DNA of 49,288 nucleotides from Sphingobium sp. (GCA_017984895.1 JAGNYO010000014.1:1-49288), one strand, 5' to 3'. Shown: positions 1 to 8,026, counted from the stretch's first letter. Notes: generated by a model from the sequence alone, not told the origin. Numbers and translations: made by a program.

Positions 1-122
1 GCCAACAAGCTTGGCCAACGTCGGATCCAGCCCGCTTACATCATCGCATGGTCATGTTGGCGACGCGCCCATCAAGCCGCCGCCAGACGGGCTCATGTCA
101 AAATAAAATCGTAACTGTAATG

Positions 123-515
123 CTAGTCATCGCAAGATCCTTTGGAAAGAGTGGCGACCAGCCGCGCGATCACACGCGCGGCAATCTCACGGTCAGTCAC
201 GGTCATGGCGGGCGCGCGGATAGCGCGCTCTTCCGCACGCTCTTCGGCTTTGCGCGCCTGGTCGAGTACCATTTTAGCGGCACGCAGATCGCCACTGGCA
301 CTCTTGTTGGCGATCTGCGCGGCGGTAATATCCAGCTTCGACTTGCACTTGCGCTTGCCCTGTTCAGTAACGGGGACTTTCTCCGAAAGGGCGCCGAGCA
401 CTGCGGCGTCGACGCCGCGCTCCTTCTTCGGGCGCCCCCTAGGGTTAGGGCTAGGCACACCCGATTGGAAACGTCCTGCCCGATCCCGATGGATCGGTGG
501 ATTGTCGGTACTCAT
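123..515 (-). CDS. DUF5681 domain protein
   Basis: This is a 130-residue protein of unknown function. Its N-terminus (residues 9-35) has the pattern seen in DUF5681 proteins: DRAGRFQSG, then NPRGRPKK, a basic Gly/Pro-Arg-rich stretch that could contact nucleic acid. The rest is charged and helical (KAEERAEERAIRAP), with no membrane segment or signal peptide. Its ATG overlaps the stop of the upstream methyltransferase by four bases (ATGA), so the two are translationally coupled. DUF5681 genes are often found in prophages and integrative elements, which fits the truncated integrase nearby. The biochemical role is unknown. Family assignment is by motif only. Confidence 0.8.
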   Translation of the reverse strand: MSTDNPPIHRDRAGRFQSGVPSPNPRGRPKKERGVDAAVLGALSEKVPVTEQGKRKCKSKLDITAAQIANKSASGDLRAAKMVLDQARKAEERAEERAIRAPAMTVTDREIAARVIARLVATLSKGSCDD

Positions 516-1864
516 GCCAAGTCTCCCCCGGAATTCGCGCAGGTTTCAGCTTCGATCTCGAGTGCAGCGAAACTCAGGCCATCCGCGCGCAGGGCGGTTT
601 CGCCGGTCCAGCGTTGCCAGCGACGAATAATGGTGTCGCAATAGAGAGGATCCATCTCGATCACCCGCGCCACCCGTCCGAGCTTCTCGGCAGCGATGAG
701 GGTGGTGCCGGAGCCTCCAAATGGGTCCGCCACCACATCACCCCTGACGCTGGAATCGAGCAGGATATCGGCGATAAGAGCCAAGGGCTTGACGGTCGGA
801 TGCATGGAAAGCGGATTGCCTTCTTCGGCGGTGCGTGCGACGCTCGCGGCCGAAGGGTAATTCCAGATGTTCGAGCGCGAGCGTCCGAACCGGCCGAGCT
901 GGATATTGTTGCGCGAAGGCGCGCCTCCTTTGGCGAATATGAAGAACAGTTCATGCTGCGAGCGATAGAAGCTCCCCATGCCCGGCTGGTTTTTTGACCA
1001 GACGGCCATGTTGAGAAAGCGATCGTAGACCGACTTTCCCGCGCTGCAGATCTCGCCCACATGGCGCCAGTCCATGGCCCAACTGTGCACCGAACCGGCC
1101 CGCGACCAATCATAGGCATGACCCATGGCTGTCCGCAGGAAGGCGGTAAACTCCTGTTCGGTCATTTCGCCAACAGCACAAGCGAACTCACGGTGCTTGA
1201 ACCTGCCCAGCCCTGAAACGTGGCCGTCGATCGGGACATTATAGGGTGGGTCGGTCACTACTATCGCAGCCTGATCCGCGCCCATCAAGCCTGCCCAGAC
1301 CATCTCATCGAGCGCATCACCGCAGATAAGGCGGTGTAACCCGAGTTGCCATATATCACCGGGCATGGTGACAGCCGGGCCATCTCCAACAAGAACGACA
1401 CAGTCATCCCCAAGGCCGCCGACGTCGATGTCTTGTATCCTCAGTTCGATCTCGATCTCGGTGAAACCAGTCGCCTCTATGTCGAAATCGAGGTCCAACG
1501 CCGAGAGGTCAAAGAGGATAGTGCGCAGCGCCGAATCGTTCCACTTCGAGAGGTCGGCGAGGCGGTTCAATGCCACCATCAGCGCCTTGATTTGAGGTTC
1601 GCTCAAATGCTCGATCCGGATCACCATGACTTCGTTCATTGCCAGGCGCTGGGCAACTTCCCATTGGGCATGGCCAGAAATGATCTGATTGTCCCGAGTC
1701 GCCAGGATCGGCAAAACCTGACCGAAAGCCTCGAAGGATTTGGTGAGCGCCCGGATCTGCGATTTGGGATGGCTACGCGGCGACCCAGGCATAGGCCGCA
1801 ACGCGGCGGTAGTAAGGTATTCGGTAAAGAGTGGCGCGTTACGCCGCAACGGTGGATGTGTCAT
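512..1864 (-). CDS. ParB-domain DNA methyltransferase (N4/N6 type)
   Basis: A 450-residue site-specific amino-methyltransferase. Residues about 18-110 form a ParB-like N-terminal domain (IISGHAQWEVAQRL). The catalytic part follows, with motif IV TDPPYNV at about 204-210 and the AdoMet-binding DPFGGSGTT near 380-388. The order DPPY before FGGSG is that of the beta class of DNA amino-methyltransferases. It would transfer a methyl group from S-adenosylmethionine to adenine N6 or cytosine N4. The start is well supported: GAGGAG lies seven bases before the ATG. It is the middle gene of a three-gene minus-strand set and overlaps the DUF5681 start by ATGA. No restriction endonuclease is adjacent, so it is probably an orphan mobile-element methyltransferase. 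The recognition site cannot be read from sequence. Confidence 0.9.
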   Translation of the reverse strand: MTHPPLRRNAPLFTEYLTTAALRPMPGSPRSHPKSQIRALTKSFEAFGQVLPILATRDNQIISGHAQWEVAQRLAMNEVMVIRIEHLSEPQIKALMVALNRLADLSKWNDSALRTILFDLSALDLDFDIEATGFTEIEIELRIQDIDVGGLGDDCVVLVGDGPAVTMPGDIWQLGLHRLICGDALDEMVWAGLMGADQAAIVVTDPPYNVPIDGHVSGLGRFKHREFACAVGEMTEQEFTAFLRTAMGHAYDWSRAGSVHSWAMDWRHVGEICSAGKSVYDRFLNMAVWSKNQPGMGSFYRSQHELFFIFAKGGAPSRNNIQLGRFGRSRSNIWNYPSAASVARTAEEGNPLSMHPTVKPLALIADILLDSSVRGDVVADPFGGSGTTLIAAEKLGRVARVIEMDPLYCDTIIRRWQRWTGETALRADGLSFAALEIEAETCANSGGDLA

Positions 1865-1867
1865 GAT

Positions 1868-1889
1868 GTGCTCCTCAAAAATGGAGCAC
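1868..1889 (-). promoter_or_regulatory. Hairpin sequestering the methyltransferase Shine-Dalgarno
   Basis: On the minus strand GTGCTCC and GGAGCAC form a perfect 7-bp stem with an 8-base loop. The right arm contains the GGAG ribosome-binding site of the methyltransferase, whose ATG begins four bases further on. The structure could hide the ribosome-binding site in the mRNA. Equally, the palindrome could be a DNA operator for autoregulation. Both readings are inference; the inverted repeat itself is directly visible. Confidence 0.55.
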
Positions 1890-1941
1890 CCAATTATTCA
1901 CATATGGAGGGGCAGAATAGGGTCAGAAAAACGAATTCTAC

Positions 1942-2610
1942 TTAGCTCACCCATTCCAGATGCAAAAGATCATCGGCGGTAACACCAAAGCGCCGGTCGA
2001 GAACGATCAGGTTCGCAACGTGTCGCGCACGATCCACAAGCCCACCTATCGCGCGCAACGCTGTAAGGTCCAGACCCAAGCATGGCTCCTGGTAGCCAGT
2101 CGAGCCCAACCAAAAATCACAGGTTATAGCCAGATGAATCACCGGCCGACCCGGCCGCCAAACTCTTTTTTGAAAATTGCGTGCGCGTTCGTCAAAGTCT
2201 CCTGGCAGACCACTTTCTGCGGCCAAATAGAGCGCGATCTGTCGCTGCGTGAATTTTTCGATATCCGGCAATGGCCGGTGCTGTTGCCCTAAATGATCCC
2301 AGACCCAAGGCCGGACGGCCCGGGCAAGCAAGGAGCGGTCTTTTATCCGTCTCATGGCCGTTCGCAATTTGGCGCGGCACCATTTGGGTGACAACGCAGC
2401 GTATGCGTTCAATCGATCATCCGCGAATGGTTGGTCGCTATCATCAATACGATTGGCCTCGTGAAGATAGCTGCCTACCCAGGCGGCGACGGCATCCTGA
2501 CGCTGCAGATCCTCGACCACAGTAGGAAAGGCCAGCGCCGCGAAGAATCGGGCCCCTGTCTCTATGTCAGAGCATTCCCCCGGTCCAAGCCTGATTATAC
2601 GCATCGACAT
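1942..2610 (-). CDS. Hypothetical protein of integrative element
   Basis: A 222-residue soluble protein that I do not recognise. It is rich in Arg, Trp and Asp, with no signal peptide or membrane segment and no clear nuclease or helix-turn-helix motif. The ATG at 2610 is chosen because GGGGAG lies seven bases upstream; a TTG six bases earlier is possible but weaker. It is the first of three minus-strand genes, 77 bases before the methyltransferase, and is likely co-transcribed with it. A perfect 11-bp inverted repeat lies 17 bases upstream of the start and could control it. By position it is element cargo or an element regulator. Confidence 0.6.
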   Translation of the reverse strand: MSMRIIRLGPGECSDIETGARFFAALAFPTVVEDLQRQDAVAAWVGSYLHEANRIDDSDQPFADDRLNAYAALSPKWCRAKLRTAMRRIKDRSLLARAVRPWVWDHLGQQHRPLPDIEKFTQRQIALYLAAESGLPGDFDERARNFQKRVWRPGRPVIHLAITCDFWLGSTGYQEPCLGLDLTALRAIGGLVDRARHVANLIVLDRRFGVTADDLLHLEWVS

Positions 2611-2616
2611 TAACAA

Positions 2617-2962
2617 GCTCCCCGCCCGATGAAAGCAGGCTTATATATGTCTGCTTTCATCCTGATATGGACCTGTTTTTACAGATTTCGAGCCTGCTTT
2701 TAGGATTTTGCGTCACTTAGATAAGGCACTGAAATTGAGCTACATTTGACGTGGAATAGAAAGCAGTCACCAGCTTTCCGCCTGTTTCTAAGCGAAATCA
2801 CGCAAAAACAGGCTATCTCACGCAAGTATCGTACAGAGACCCTTTCCCTCAGGACTGCGCCACGCACCAGTTTTCTGCGGTTTTTGAAGAAATCGCTTCC
2901 CTCAAAATCGGAAAAATACCATATTCGGATCGTGTTCGGATTTTGGCGGGGATATTCCGATC
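2617..2962. repeat. Gene-free region with iterated AAARCAGGC-like sites
   Basis: This AT-richer gap separates the minus-strand element genes from the plus-strand integrase. It holds at least seven copies of a 10-bp motif close to RAAARCAGGC, in both orientations. Plus-strand copies are at 2631, 2759 and 2804; minus-strand copies at 2649-2658, 2671-2680, 2692-2701 and 2780-2789. An eighth imperfect copy is at 2967. The first two form a perfect inverted repeat, GATGAAAGCAG at 2628-2638 and its complement at 2651-2661, with a 12-base spacer. Iterated sites beside an integrase gene could be arm-type integrase or excisionase sites, or operators for a divergent promoter. A short open frame at 2746-2982 has no support as a gene. 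Confidence 0.6.
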
Positions 2963-3470
2963 TTGGAAAAACAGGGGCTTAACGATTCTGCGTCAGTGGC
3001 AATGATCGCTAAAAAGGACGATTCTCCTGCCAAGGGGTCGGTCATAGAGAGCAAGACTTTCCGCGACGGACTGATCTATCTCTACAAACGGGCGGACTTC
3101 AAAAAGCCCACATGGCTCTGCCGGATCAAGGTTCCGGGTACCAAGGGCTATATCAACCGCAGCACCAAGACAGGCGATGAGCATCAGGCGTTCAAATTCG
3201 CCGATGATCTCTATAATCAGCTCCACATCAAATATCTGAAAGGCGAAGCGCCTGTCGGCAAACGGATCGGTCCGGCGATCGATGCCTATATCAAACGGTT
3301 CGAACCCCAGCGGGACCGCAGCTACTTCCATTACAAGATATTGCTGATGGAGCTGGTGAAGCCGTTCCTTGAACGCCTCACATTCGAGGAGCTATCAACG
3401 GCTGCCGTCTCTCAGCTTATCGATCATCTAACGACGATCACGAAGAAAGGGCAGCTAACGGCCACGGTGA
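2963..3470 (+). pseudogene. Truncated site-specific tyrosine recombinase/integrase
   Basis: The first about 165 residues look like the N-terminal part of a phage or island tyrosine integrase. There is an arm-binding-like region (WLCRIKVPGTKGYINRSTKT, roughly residues 50-70) and then a SAM-like core-binding segment up to about ITKKGQL. The catalytic domain with its R-H-R-Y residues is absent, because the homology stops near 3470 where IS3-derived sequence begins. The frame continues to a stop at 3760 through meaningless sequence. The native start is either TTG at 2963 or ATG at 3002; neither has a strong ribosome-binding site. The gene cannot encode an active recombinase, so the element is probably fixed in place. 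Confidence 0.75.
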
Positions 3471-3474
3471 AGTC

Positions 3475-3747
3475 GATGGAGGCGCTTCACGTCGCCCAGC
3501 AGCTTCTTGTTGGCAAGCTTGCCCAGGCTTTCCGGTCGCTTGCGCCACGCGTAATAGCCATTAGTCGACACTTCCAAAGCGGCCCACTGCGTATCGACCG
3601 CCTCCATGCCCGCAGCATCCATGGCATAATGCCAACTTCCGCCGCAATATGGGCCAACGGTCGACCACTGCTTTCAAATAGCGCAACCGTCTCGCGTTTG
3701 AACTCGGGCGCGAACACCCGCTTAATTATTGACCTTCCTTGCCCCAA
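3475..3747 (-). pseudogene. IS3-family transposase remnant (orfA fused to orfB piece)
   Basis: Reading the minus strand from 3747, the frame gives an IS3-type OrfA N-terminus: EFKRETVALFESSGRPLAHI, then AAEVGI and MLRAW, which is the helix-turn-helix region. Just after this, a shifted frame encodes an OrfB N-terminal piece, EVSTNGYYAWRKRPES, followed by LANKKLLGDVKRLH. The end of orfA and most of orfB are missing, so an internal deletion has joined the two, and the copy ends abruptly at about 3475 inside the integrase. No second end of the insertion sequence is visible. It is a dead fragment that accounts for the integrase truncation. Confidence 0.75.
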
Positions 3748-3823
3748 AGGGCTTAGCTAAGGTGCCCACCGAATTAGAGGAATATCAACATGTGCGTGGC
3801 ACAGCGACAGGTCGGCTGAGGGG

Positions 3824-4690
3824 CTATGATACGGCCTCCTTCAGCGCTCGAGCGGGTGAGACACTGGTCTTCGTAGTGCGAACGGGTTGTGCGACGAGCG
3901 CAAGGCAATCGGAAGCGAGGGATATATCTTCAAGGCGCCGCACACGCGCACACGCGCCCGGTTCGATATACCCTCCCGCACCGGTCACTTGGCCGACTAC
4001 GGGCATGATATAGAACGGATTATCAGACAAGACGCGGGCGACCCTATTTGACGGTGGGCCAGCTAGCCGGATCAGGCGAAAATGCGGGCCATCCGCTAAT
4101 ATCCTCTCGTCAGCAGCACCTCGCTGGGTATAGCGCGCGAAATCATATGGCGTGCGGCTGGCAACGGCGAGTGCGGCATCGATATGCAGCTGGCGTGGTC
4201 GGCCATAGTCATAGAGGCGGTATGTGGTATCGCTGTTTTGCTGAATCTCGATCAGGCTGATGCCCGCGCCGATAGCGTGCACGGTATTGGCGGGGATATA
4301 GAAGAAATCGCCTGGCTTCACTGGCTGCCACCGCAACCTATGTTCGATTTGTCCATCCAGCGCAGCAGCGCGGAGTGTGGCTTCGTCATACTCCCGCTCG
4401 AATCCGATGCCGAGGCACGCTCCCGGCTCGGCGTCGAGGACCAACCAGCATTCCTCTTTCCCCTGACGCCCCATTCCCATAGCTTCGGTCTGGGTGTCTG
4501 AGGGGTGGACTTGAACCGACAGCCGCTCGCTTGTAAAGATATATTTGATCAGAAGGCGGTCCAACGCGGGTGGTGGGGTAAACCATATCTCGCCGATACG
4601 CTGGCCGCTCGGCGCGACAAAGGGCGCAGGCAGATTGGTGCGGCCCCATGGTTTTTCTACCATATGTATCGGCAAGCTGAGGTGCGTCAT
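3824..4690 (-). CDS. manA: Class I mannose-6-phosphate isomerase
   Basis: A 288-residue cupin enzyme that interconverts mannose-6-phosphate and fructose-6-phosphate, supplying mannose precursors for polysaccharide. The zinc-ligand motifs of type I isomerases are present: QVHPSD (about residues 60-65), KEECW (78-82) and NTVHAIGAG (about 136-144). It is shorter than the E. coli enzyme (about 390 residues) and matches the compact class I form. ATG 4690 is chosen because the family N-terminus begins at about this point; ATG 4705 and TTG 4726 are possible and none has a strong ribosome-binding site. It stands alone, 63 bases from the IS3 remnant, with a divergent gap upstream. Its place beside polysaccharide genes suggests a role in making sugar nucleotides. 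Confidence 0.85.
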   Translation of the reverse strand: MTHLSLPIHMVEKPWGRTNLPAPFVAPSGQRIGEIWFTPPPALDRLLIKYIFTSERLSVQVHPSDTQTEAMGMGRQGKEECWLVLDAEPGACLGIGFEREYDEATLRAAALDGQIEHRLRWQPVKPGDFFYIPANTVHAIGAGISLIEIQQNSDTTYRLYDYGRPRQLHIDAALAVASRTPYDFARYTQRGAADERILADGPHFRLIRLAGPPSNRVARVLSDNPFYIMPVVGQVTGAGGYIEPGACARVRRLEDISLASDCLALVAQPVRTTKTSVSPARALKEAVS

Positions 4691-5043
4691 ATCAGCGTCT
4701 TTCATGTCATCACGTACGCAGCACAATTGCTGGAGGCAGCGTGAAGCGGTCGCTAACGGAGCATTGCTACAGCATGATTGCCCCTATCTGACGGTTCTGG
4801 GTCAGGCACGTTTGAGGCGAAATTTCGGCGACATCCGTTCGTCTTGAATTCCGGGCAAATGACGCAAAAGAGTCATATTCTATGGATATTGCACGGTCTG
4901 TTGAACAATGCCGATCGCCATGTATCGGGATATATAATCGGGTTGTGATTTTGAATTTGGCGTTGGTGCGAACATGATGCCTTGAGGTGGAATGCGCTTG
5001 GCAATGCCGCGAAAATTGGCCCGTATTTCTGAAGAGACCGGAC
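4691..5043. other. Divergent intergenic region upstream of manA and the small peptide gene
   Basis: No convincing gene is seen in this gap. It should hold promoters for manA (minus) and for the PqqD/HprK set (plus). A TATAAT hexamer occurs on the plus strand at 4933-4938 but has no good -35 at 16-18 bases. An alternative upstream start for the small peptide at 4987 also has a fair ribosome-binding site (TTGAGGTGG). Confidence 0.4.
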
Positions 5044-5214
5044 ATGATCGACTTTAACGTTCAGGATCAGATCGACTATGTGCCACCCGCGCTGGTGCGC
5101 GTAGCCGCAATAGCCGATATCGTCACCGAACTCGAAAAGCATGGACTGACTCTCGCTCCCAAGGCTTATCAGCCGGGTGATCCCGTAGACTGGTCCAACG
5201 GCCGGGTTTCCTGA
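5044..5214 (+). CDS. Small protein preceding PqqD-like and HprK-like genes
   Basis: A 56-residue acidic peptide starting MIDFNVQDQIDYVPP and ending PGDPVDWSNGRVS. It has no signal peptide, membrane segment or cysteines. The ATG at 5044 follows GAAGAG at a plausible distance; an in-frame ATG at 4987 would add 19 residues. Its stop lies 11 bases before the PqqD-like gene, so the three genes likely form one transcript. Because PqqD-like proteins usually bind a peptide for a modifying enzyme, this peptide could be the substrate or a partner, but that is inference. It lacks the Gly1 and Asp/Glu7-9 pattern of a lasso core. Function unknown. Confidence 0.55.
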   Translation: MIDFNVQDQIDYVPPALVRVAAIADIVTELEKHGLTLAPKAYQPGDPVDWSNGRVS

Positions 5215-5225
5215 TCGGACACTCA

Positions 5226-5609
5226 ATGATGACCAATGGTGGTTCGCCACGAGGCCATGTTGCAAGTGACGTGGAGCCATGCGCCGCTGGACATGCGGGT
5301 GACCCTGAGGCAATTTTCATAATTAGCCAGAACGCGGTCGATTGCCCTCTGGGAGATGGACTTGCACTGTTCGATGCACGATGCGGCGCGTCCTTCACTC
5401 TTAATCGCACCGGTGCAATAATCTGGAACAGCGCCCGCCAGCGGGTGAGCTTCCGGGAAATGCGCGCGATTCTGGCCACTGCATGCAAGGGTGCGCCTGA
5501 CGATATTGACGCGGATCTGCATGGCATTGTGGATGCGCTGGTGGAAAGCGGGATGTTTGTGATCGTGACAGATGCGAGGGCGGAGGCTGACTCGGCTTAT
5601 GACGTTTGA
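5226..5609 (+). CDS. PqqD-like peptide chaperone (HPr-rel-A type)
   Basis: A 127-residue protein whose residues about 45-117 form a PqqD-like domain: ALFDARCGASFTLNRTGAII, then WNSARQRVSF and the closing helix LHGIVDALVESGMFV. PqqD-like domains are winged-helix peptide-recognition modules that present a peptide to a modifying enzyme. The N-terminal 40 residues are unlike PqqD and may be linker. The stop overlaps the start of the HPr-kinase-like gene by 11 bases. This pairing matches what I remember as the HPr-rel-A system, often near polysaccharide or exosortase loci. The true client is unknown. ATG 5229 is an equally possible start. Confidence 0.75.
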   Translation: MMTNGGSPRGHVASDVEPCAAGHAGDPEAIFIISQNAVDCPLGDGLALFDARCGASFTLNRTGAIIWNSARQRVSFREMRAILATACKGAPDDIDADLHGIVDALVESGMFVIVTDARAEADSAYDV

Positions 5610-6519
5610 ACGGGGGGTGCGCCGCGCGTTCGATCTCACCATCGCCTCGGCGATCGCTCTGCCTGAGCTAGACATTCTATCCGCCGCGTCGGCTGGCATT
5701 GCCACCGATGTGGTTATCCGCCTGGCCGCCGTTGATGGCCCGATGCCACCGCCAACGGAGTGGCGGCTGACCCGGTTCGCACCAGGCGAGGCCTATTTCG
5801 CGTGGCAGGGCATAGGCAAATTCTCCGTTGCCGAAGGACGAACGATCAAGATCGATCTTCTTCCCGGCGTCGATCCTGATAGTTTGGGCCTGTTCTTGCT
5901 GGGTCCCGTGATGGCGGCGCTGCTGCATCAACGGGGCGACCTGGTGATGCATGGTAGCGCGGTGGAGATTGTGTCCGGGCGAGCAGCACTGTTTGTAGGA
6001 GATAATGGCGCGGGCAAATCCACGCTGGCCGCCGCATTTCTCAAGGCGGGCTACCGGGTGTTGAGCGATGATGTGATTGCGCTGGATGTCGCGGAGACTA
6101 TACGGACGCGAGCGGCATTCCCGGCGATGAAACTTTCGCACGCTGCGCTGGTTGCGCTGGCACCACTGCCGGGCGATATCCTCCCACAAGCCTTTCCCGA
6201 GGCGGCCAAGCTGCGCTTCCGCTTTGCAGACGCAGGGTGCGGAAATGCGACCCCCTTATCACATATCTATGTGGTGCAGCGCGGGGCGGATGTCAGCATG
6301 AACGAACTCAATCCGGCAGAGCGGCTGGCAGCGTTGATGCGCTATTCCTATATGCCGAAGTTCGGGGCGGACCTGCTGTCTGGCCCTCACTCGGCGCCCT
6401 ATTTTCGTCAGTGCGCGGCCGTCGCCAACACTATCCCCGTCAGTCTGCTTTGTGTGCCCGAAGGGTTCGGCGCGCTGTCGCAGGTGGTGGAGGCGGTGCT
6501 GGCAGACGTTCAGAAATAA
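5599..6519 (+). CDS. HPr kinase-like protein (HprK-related kinase A)
   Basis: A 306-residue P-loop protein. The Walker A motif GDNGAGKS is at about 134-141, preceded by the HprK-like segment GDLVMHGSAV and followed by VLSDDVIALD, whose acidic pair probably acts in metal binding and catalysis. This is the kinase fold of HPr kinase/phosphorylase with a diverged N-terminal half; no HPr gene is nearby. The ATG at 5599 is preferred over 5572 because GGAGG lies upstream of it and nothing comparable precedes 5572. It overlaps the PqqD-like gene and ends 10 bases inside the converging polysaccharide-export gene. The likely role is to phosphorylate a peptide or protein selected by the PqqD-like partner (inference). 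Confidence 0.8.
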   Translation: MTFERGVRRAFDLTIASAIALPELDILSAASAGIATDVVIRLAAVDGPMPPPTEWRLTRFAPGEAYFAWQGIGKFSVAEGRTIKIDLLPGVDPDSLGLFLLGPVMAALLHQRGDLVMHGSAVEIVSGRAALFVGDNGAGKSTLAAAFLKAGYRVLSDDVIALDVAETIRTRAAFPAMKLSHAALVALAPLPGDILPQAFPEAAKLRFRFADAGCGNATPLSHIYVVQRGADVSMNELNPAERLAALMRYSYMPKFGADLLSGPHSAPYFRQCAAVANTIPVSLLCVPEGFGALSQVVEAVLADVQK

Positions 6520-7187
6520 CGCTGACGCACGATCACGGTATCGCCCGGCTGCACGAGCGCATCATCGCTGATATGACGGGGCTGGCTATCCGGGGCGTTG
6601 TCAGGCCTCACGTCCATCTTCTTGCGATTGGCGCGATAGCTATAGCCCCCCGCCTGCGCGACAAGGCGGTAAACAGTCATCCCCTCGGCGTAAGGATATT
6701 GGCCGGGCTTCTGCACCTCGCCCAAGATATAGACCGGGCGATATTCCGCCATATCGATCGTGACATTGGGGTTGAGGAAATATCCGTCGGCCAGGCGCCC
6801 GACGAGTAATATCGTCACCTCGTCGAGCGTCAGGCCACCCACGTCCACGCGGCCGAGCATCGGCAGGCCGATCTTGCCATCGCCGCCAACCGGATAGTCG
6901 CCGGAGAGCTTCTCGTTATTATAGATCGTAACCTTCAGCTTGTCGCCAGTGCTGATGCGATAGGCCTGTTGCGCCGGGGTGGCAGGAGAAGGCGTCGTTT
7001 CTTCGCGTGCCGAAGCTGGAAGCGTCTGCTGCTTTTCCTGCTTTACTGGCTTTCGCTTGCCCGCCGGACCGGGCGCGCGCCATTCGCTAGGGTCCTGCGC
7101 ATAGGCCGCGTTAGAGCCATGCACCAGAGGAGACACCAGCGACGCCATCATCAGCACTGAGGCAATGGGCAATGAGACGAATTTCAT
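6510..7187 (-). CDS. Polysaccharide export protein (Wza/BexD type, SLBB domain)
   Basis: A 225-residue exported protein with a signal peptide (MKFVSLPIASVLMMASLVSP, then an AYAQ cleavage site). A polysaccharide-export domain follows a low-complexity linker, from YRISTGDKLKVTIYNNEKLS to NPNVTIDMAEYRP, then an SLBB segment, VYILGEVQKPGQYPYAEGM. Such proteins form or line the outer-membrane pore for capsule or exopolysaccharide. There is no lipobox cysteine, so it may be a periplasmic or soluble variant, as in short sphingomonad homologues. The start at 7187 is chosen for the signal peptide; a longer GTG form from 7289 lacks a ribosome-binding site. No polymerase or Wzc gene is adjacent. Confidence 0.85.
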   Translation of the reverse strand: MKFVSLPIASVLMMASLVSPLVHGSNAAYAQDPSEWRAPGPAGKRKPVKQEKQQTLPASAREETTPSPATPAQQAYRISTGDKLKVTIYNNEKLSGDYPVGGDGKIGLPMLGRVDVGGLTLDEVTILLVGRLADGYFLNPNVTIDMAEYRPVYILGEVQKPGQYPYAEGMTVYRLVAQAGGYSYRANRKKMDVRPDNAPDSQPRHISDDALVQPGDTVIVRQRYF

Positions 7188-7363
7188 GAGGAGGGCCGCG
7201 CTCGCTAGCAGGTGTCCGTTGTGCGCTCCCTTAGCAAGTGCAACGGGAATGGGAAAGGGGCAAGGCGCAGTCTTGGCTGATCCGTGCACTTTTGGAGCAT
7301 AAGAAAAAAGGAGTGTGAATCGTCAGATTACTGTCACAATAGGGAACGATAGCCCTCATATTT

Positions 7364-8026
7364 ATGAGCGGGCCTGTTTCATCCTATATACGGTGTGTCG
7401 CAGCTACTGCGCTTGTCTCGCTCGCATCACCCGATGCCCGCGCGCAAGGCCTCTATGCGCCCTCGATACAGCAGGCCGCGCAGGCAGAGCATGAGCGGGA
7501 ATTGGGCTGTATGGCGCAGGCGATCATCTATGAAGCGGGGCTGGAGCCACTGGCCGGGCAGCAGGCGGTGGCGCAGGTTATCCTGAACCGGACTCGCTCC
7601 GGGGTATATCCCAAGACGGTATGCGGCGTCGTCTATCAGGGGTCGACCCGGCGGACGGGGTGCCAGTTCACCTTCACCTGCGATGGATCGCTGGCGAAAC
7701 GGATGCCAGACCGGATCACCCTCGCCGCGCGCGCAGTGGCTGAAGATGCGCTGCAAGGCAGGCTGCCGGACAGGGTGGGCGCGGCAACGCATTATCACGC
7801 CAGCTATGTCTCGCCCTATTGGGCGCCCAGCCTGATGCGCGTCGGGCGGATCGGCGCGCATATTTTCTATAGCTCAGGGGCGCTCAATCGTGCGCCTGGA
7901 GCCAGCTATGCGTCAAACGCAGGTATTCCCGTCCGCATGACTCCCGCACCTTCAGCGGATACCCGACCGTTTTCGCCGTGGGGATTGTCGCTAGTACCGA
8001 ACGTGGGCGAAAGCAGCCTGAATTAA
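7364..8026 (+). CDS. SleB-like cell wall hydrolase (Hydrolase_2)
   Basis: A 220-residue exported hydrolase. Residues 1-28 look like a signal peptide ending in ARAQ. The core motif follows: AIIYEAGLEPLAGQQAVAQV, then ILNR and CQFTFTCDG, the hallmark of the SleB/CwlJ hydrolase domain with its catalytic Glu in YEAG. Two conserved cysteines (about 86 and 104) may form a disulfide. The enzyme would cleave glycan strands of peptidoglycan in the periplasm. It is transcribed divergently from the polysaccharide-export gene across a 176-base gap. No strong ribosome-binding site precedes the ATG. The C-terminal 40 residues are Pro/Ser-rich and not conserved. Confidence 0.85.
   Translation: MSGPVSSYIRCVAATALVSLASPDARAQGLYAPSIQQAAQAEHERELGCMAQAIIYEAGLEPLAGQQAVAQVILNRTRSGVYPKTVCGVVYQGSTRRTGCQFTFTCDGSLAKRMPDRITLAARAVAEDALQGRLPDRVGAATHYHASYVSPYWAPSLMRVGRIGAHIFYSSGALNRAPGASYASNAGIPVRMTPAPSADTRPFSPWGLSLVPNVGESSLN

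Noticed and set aside
1-122. Start of another element gene at the left edge
   Set aside because: Too short; frames are broken by stops apart from a 16-codon tail with no start codon of normal type.
2746-2982. 78-codon frame upstream of the integrase
   Set aside because: Composition unlike coding sequence, overlaps repeat sites and the integrase start.
5044-5214. Lasso-peptide precursor beside a PqqD-like and kinase gene
   Set aside because: No Gly1 with Asp/Glu at 7-9 in any plausible core, and no protease or asparagine-synthetase-like cyclase in the window.
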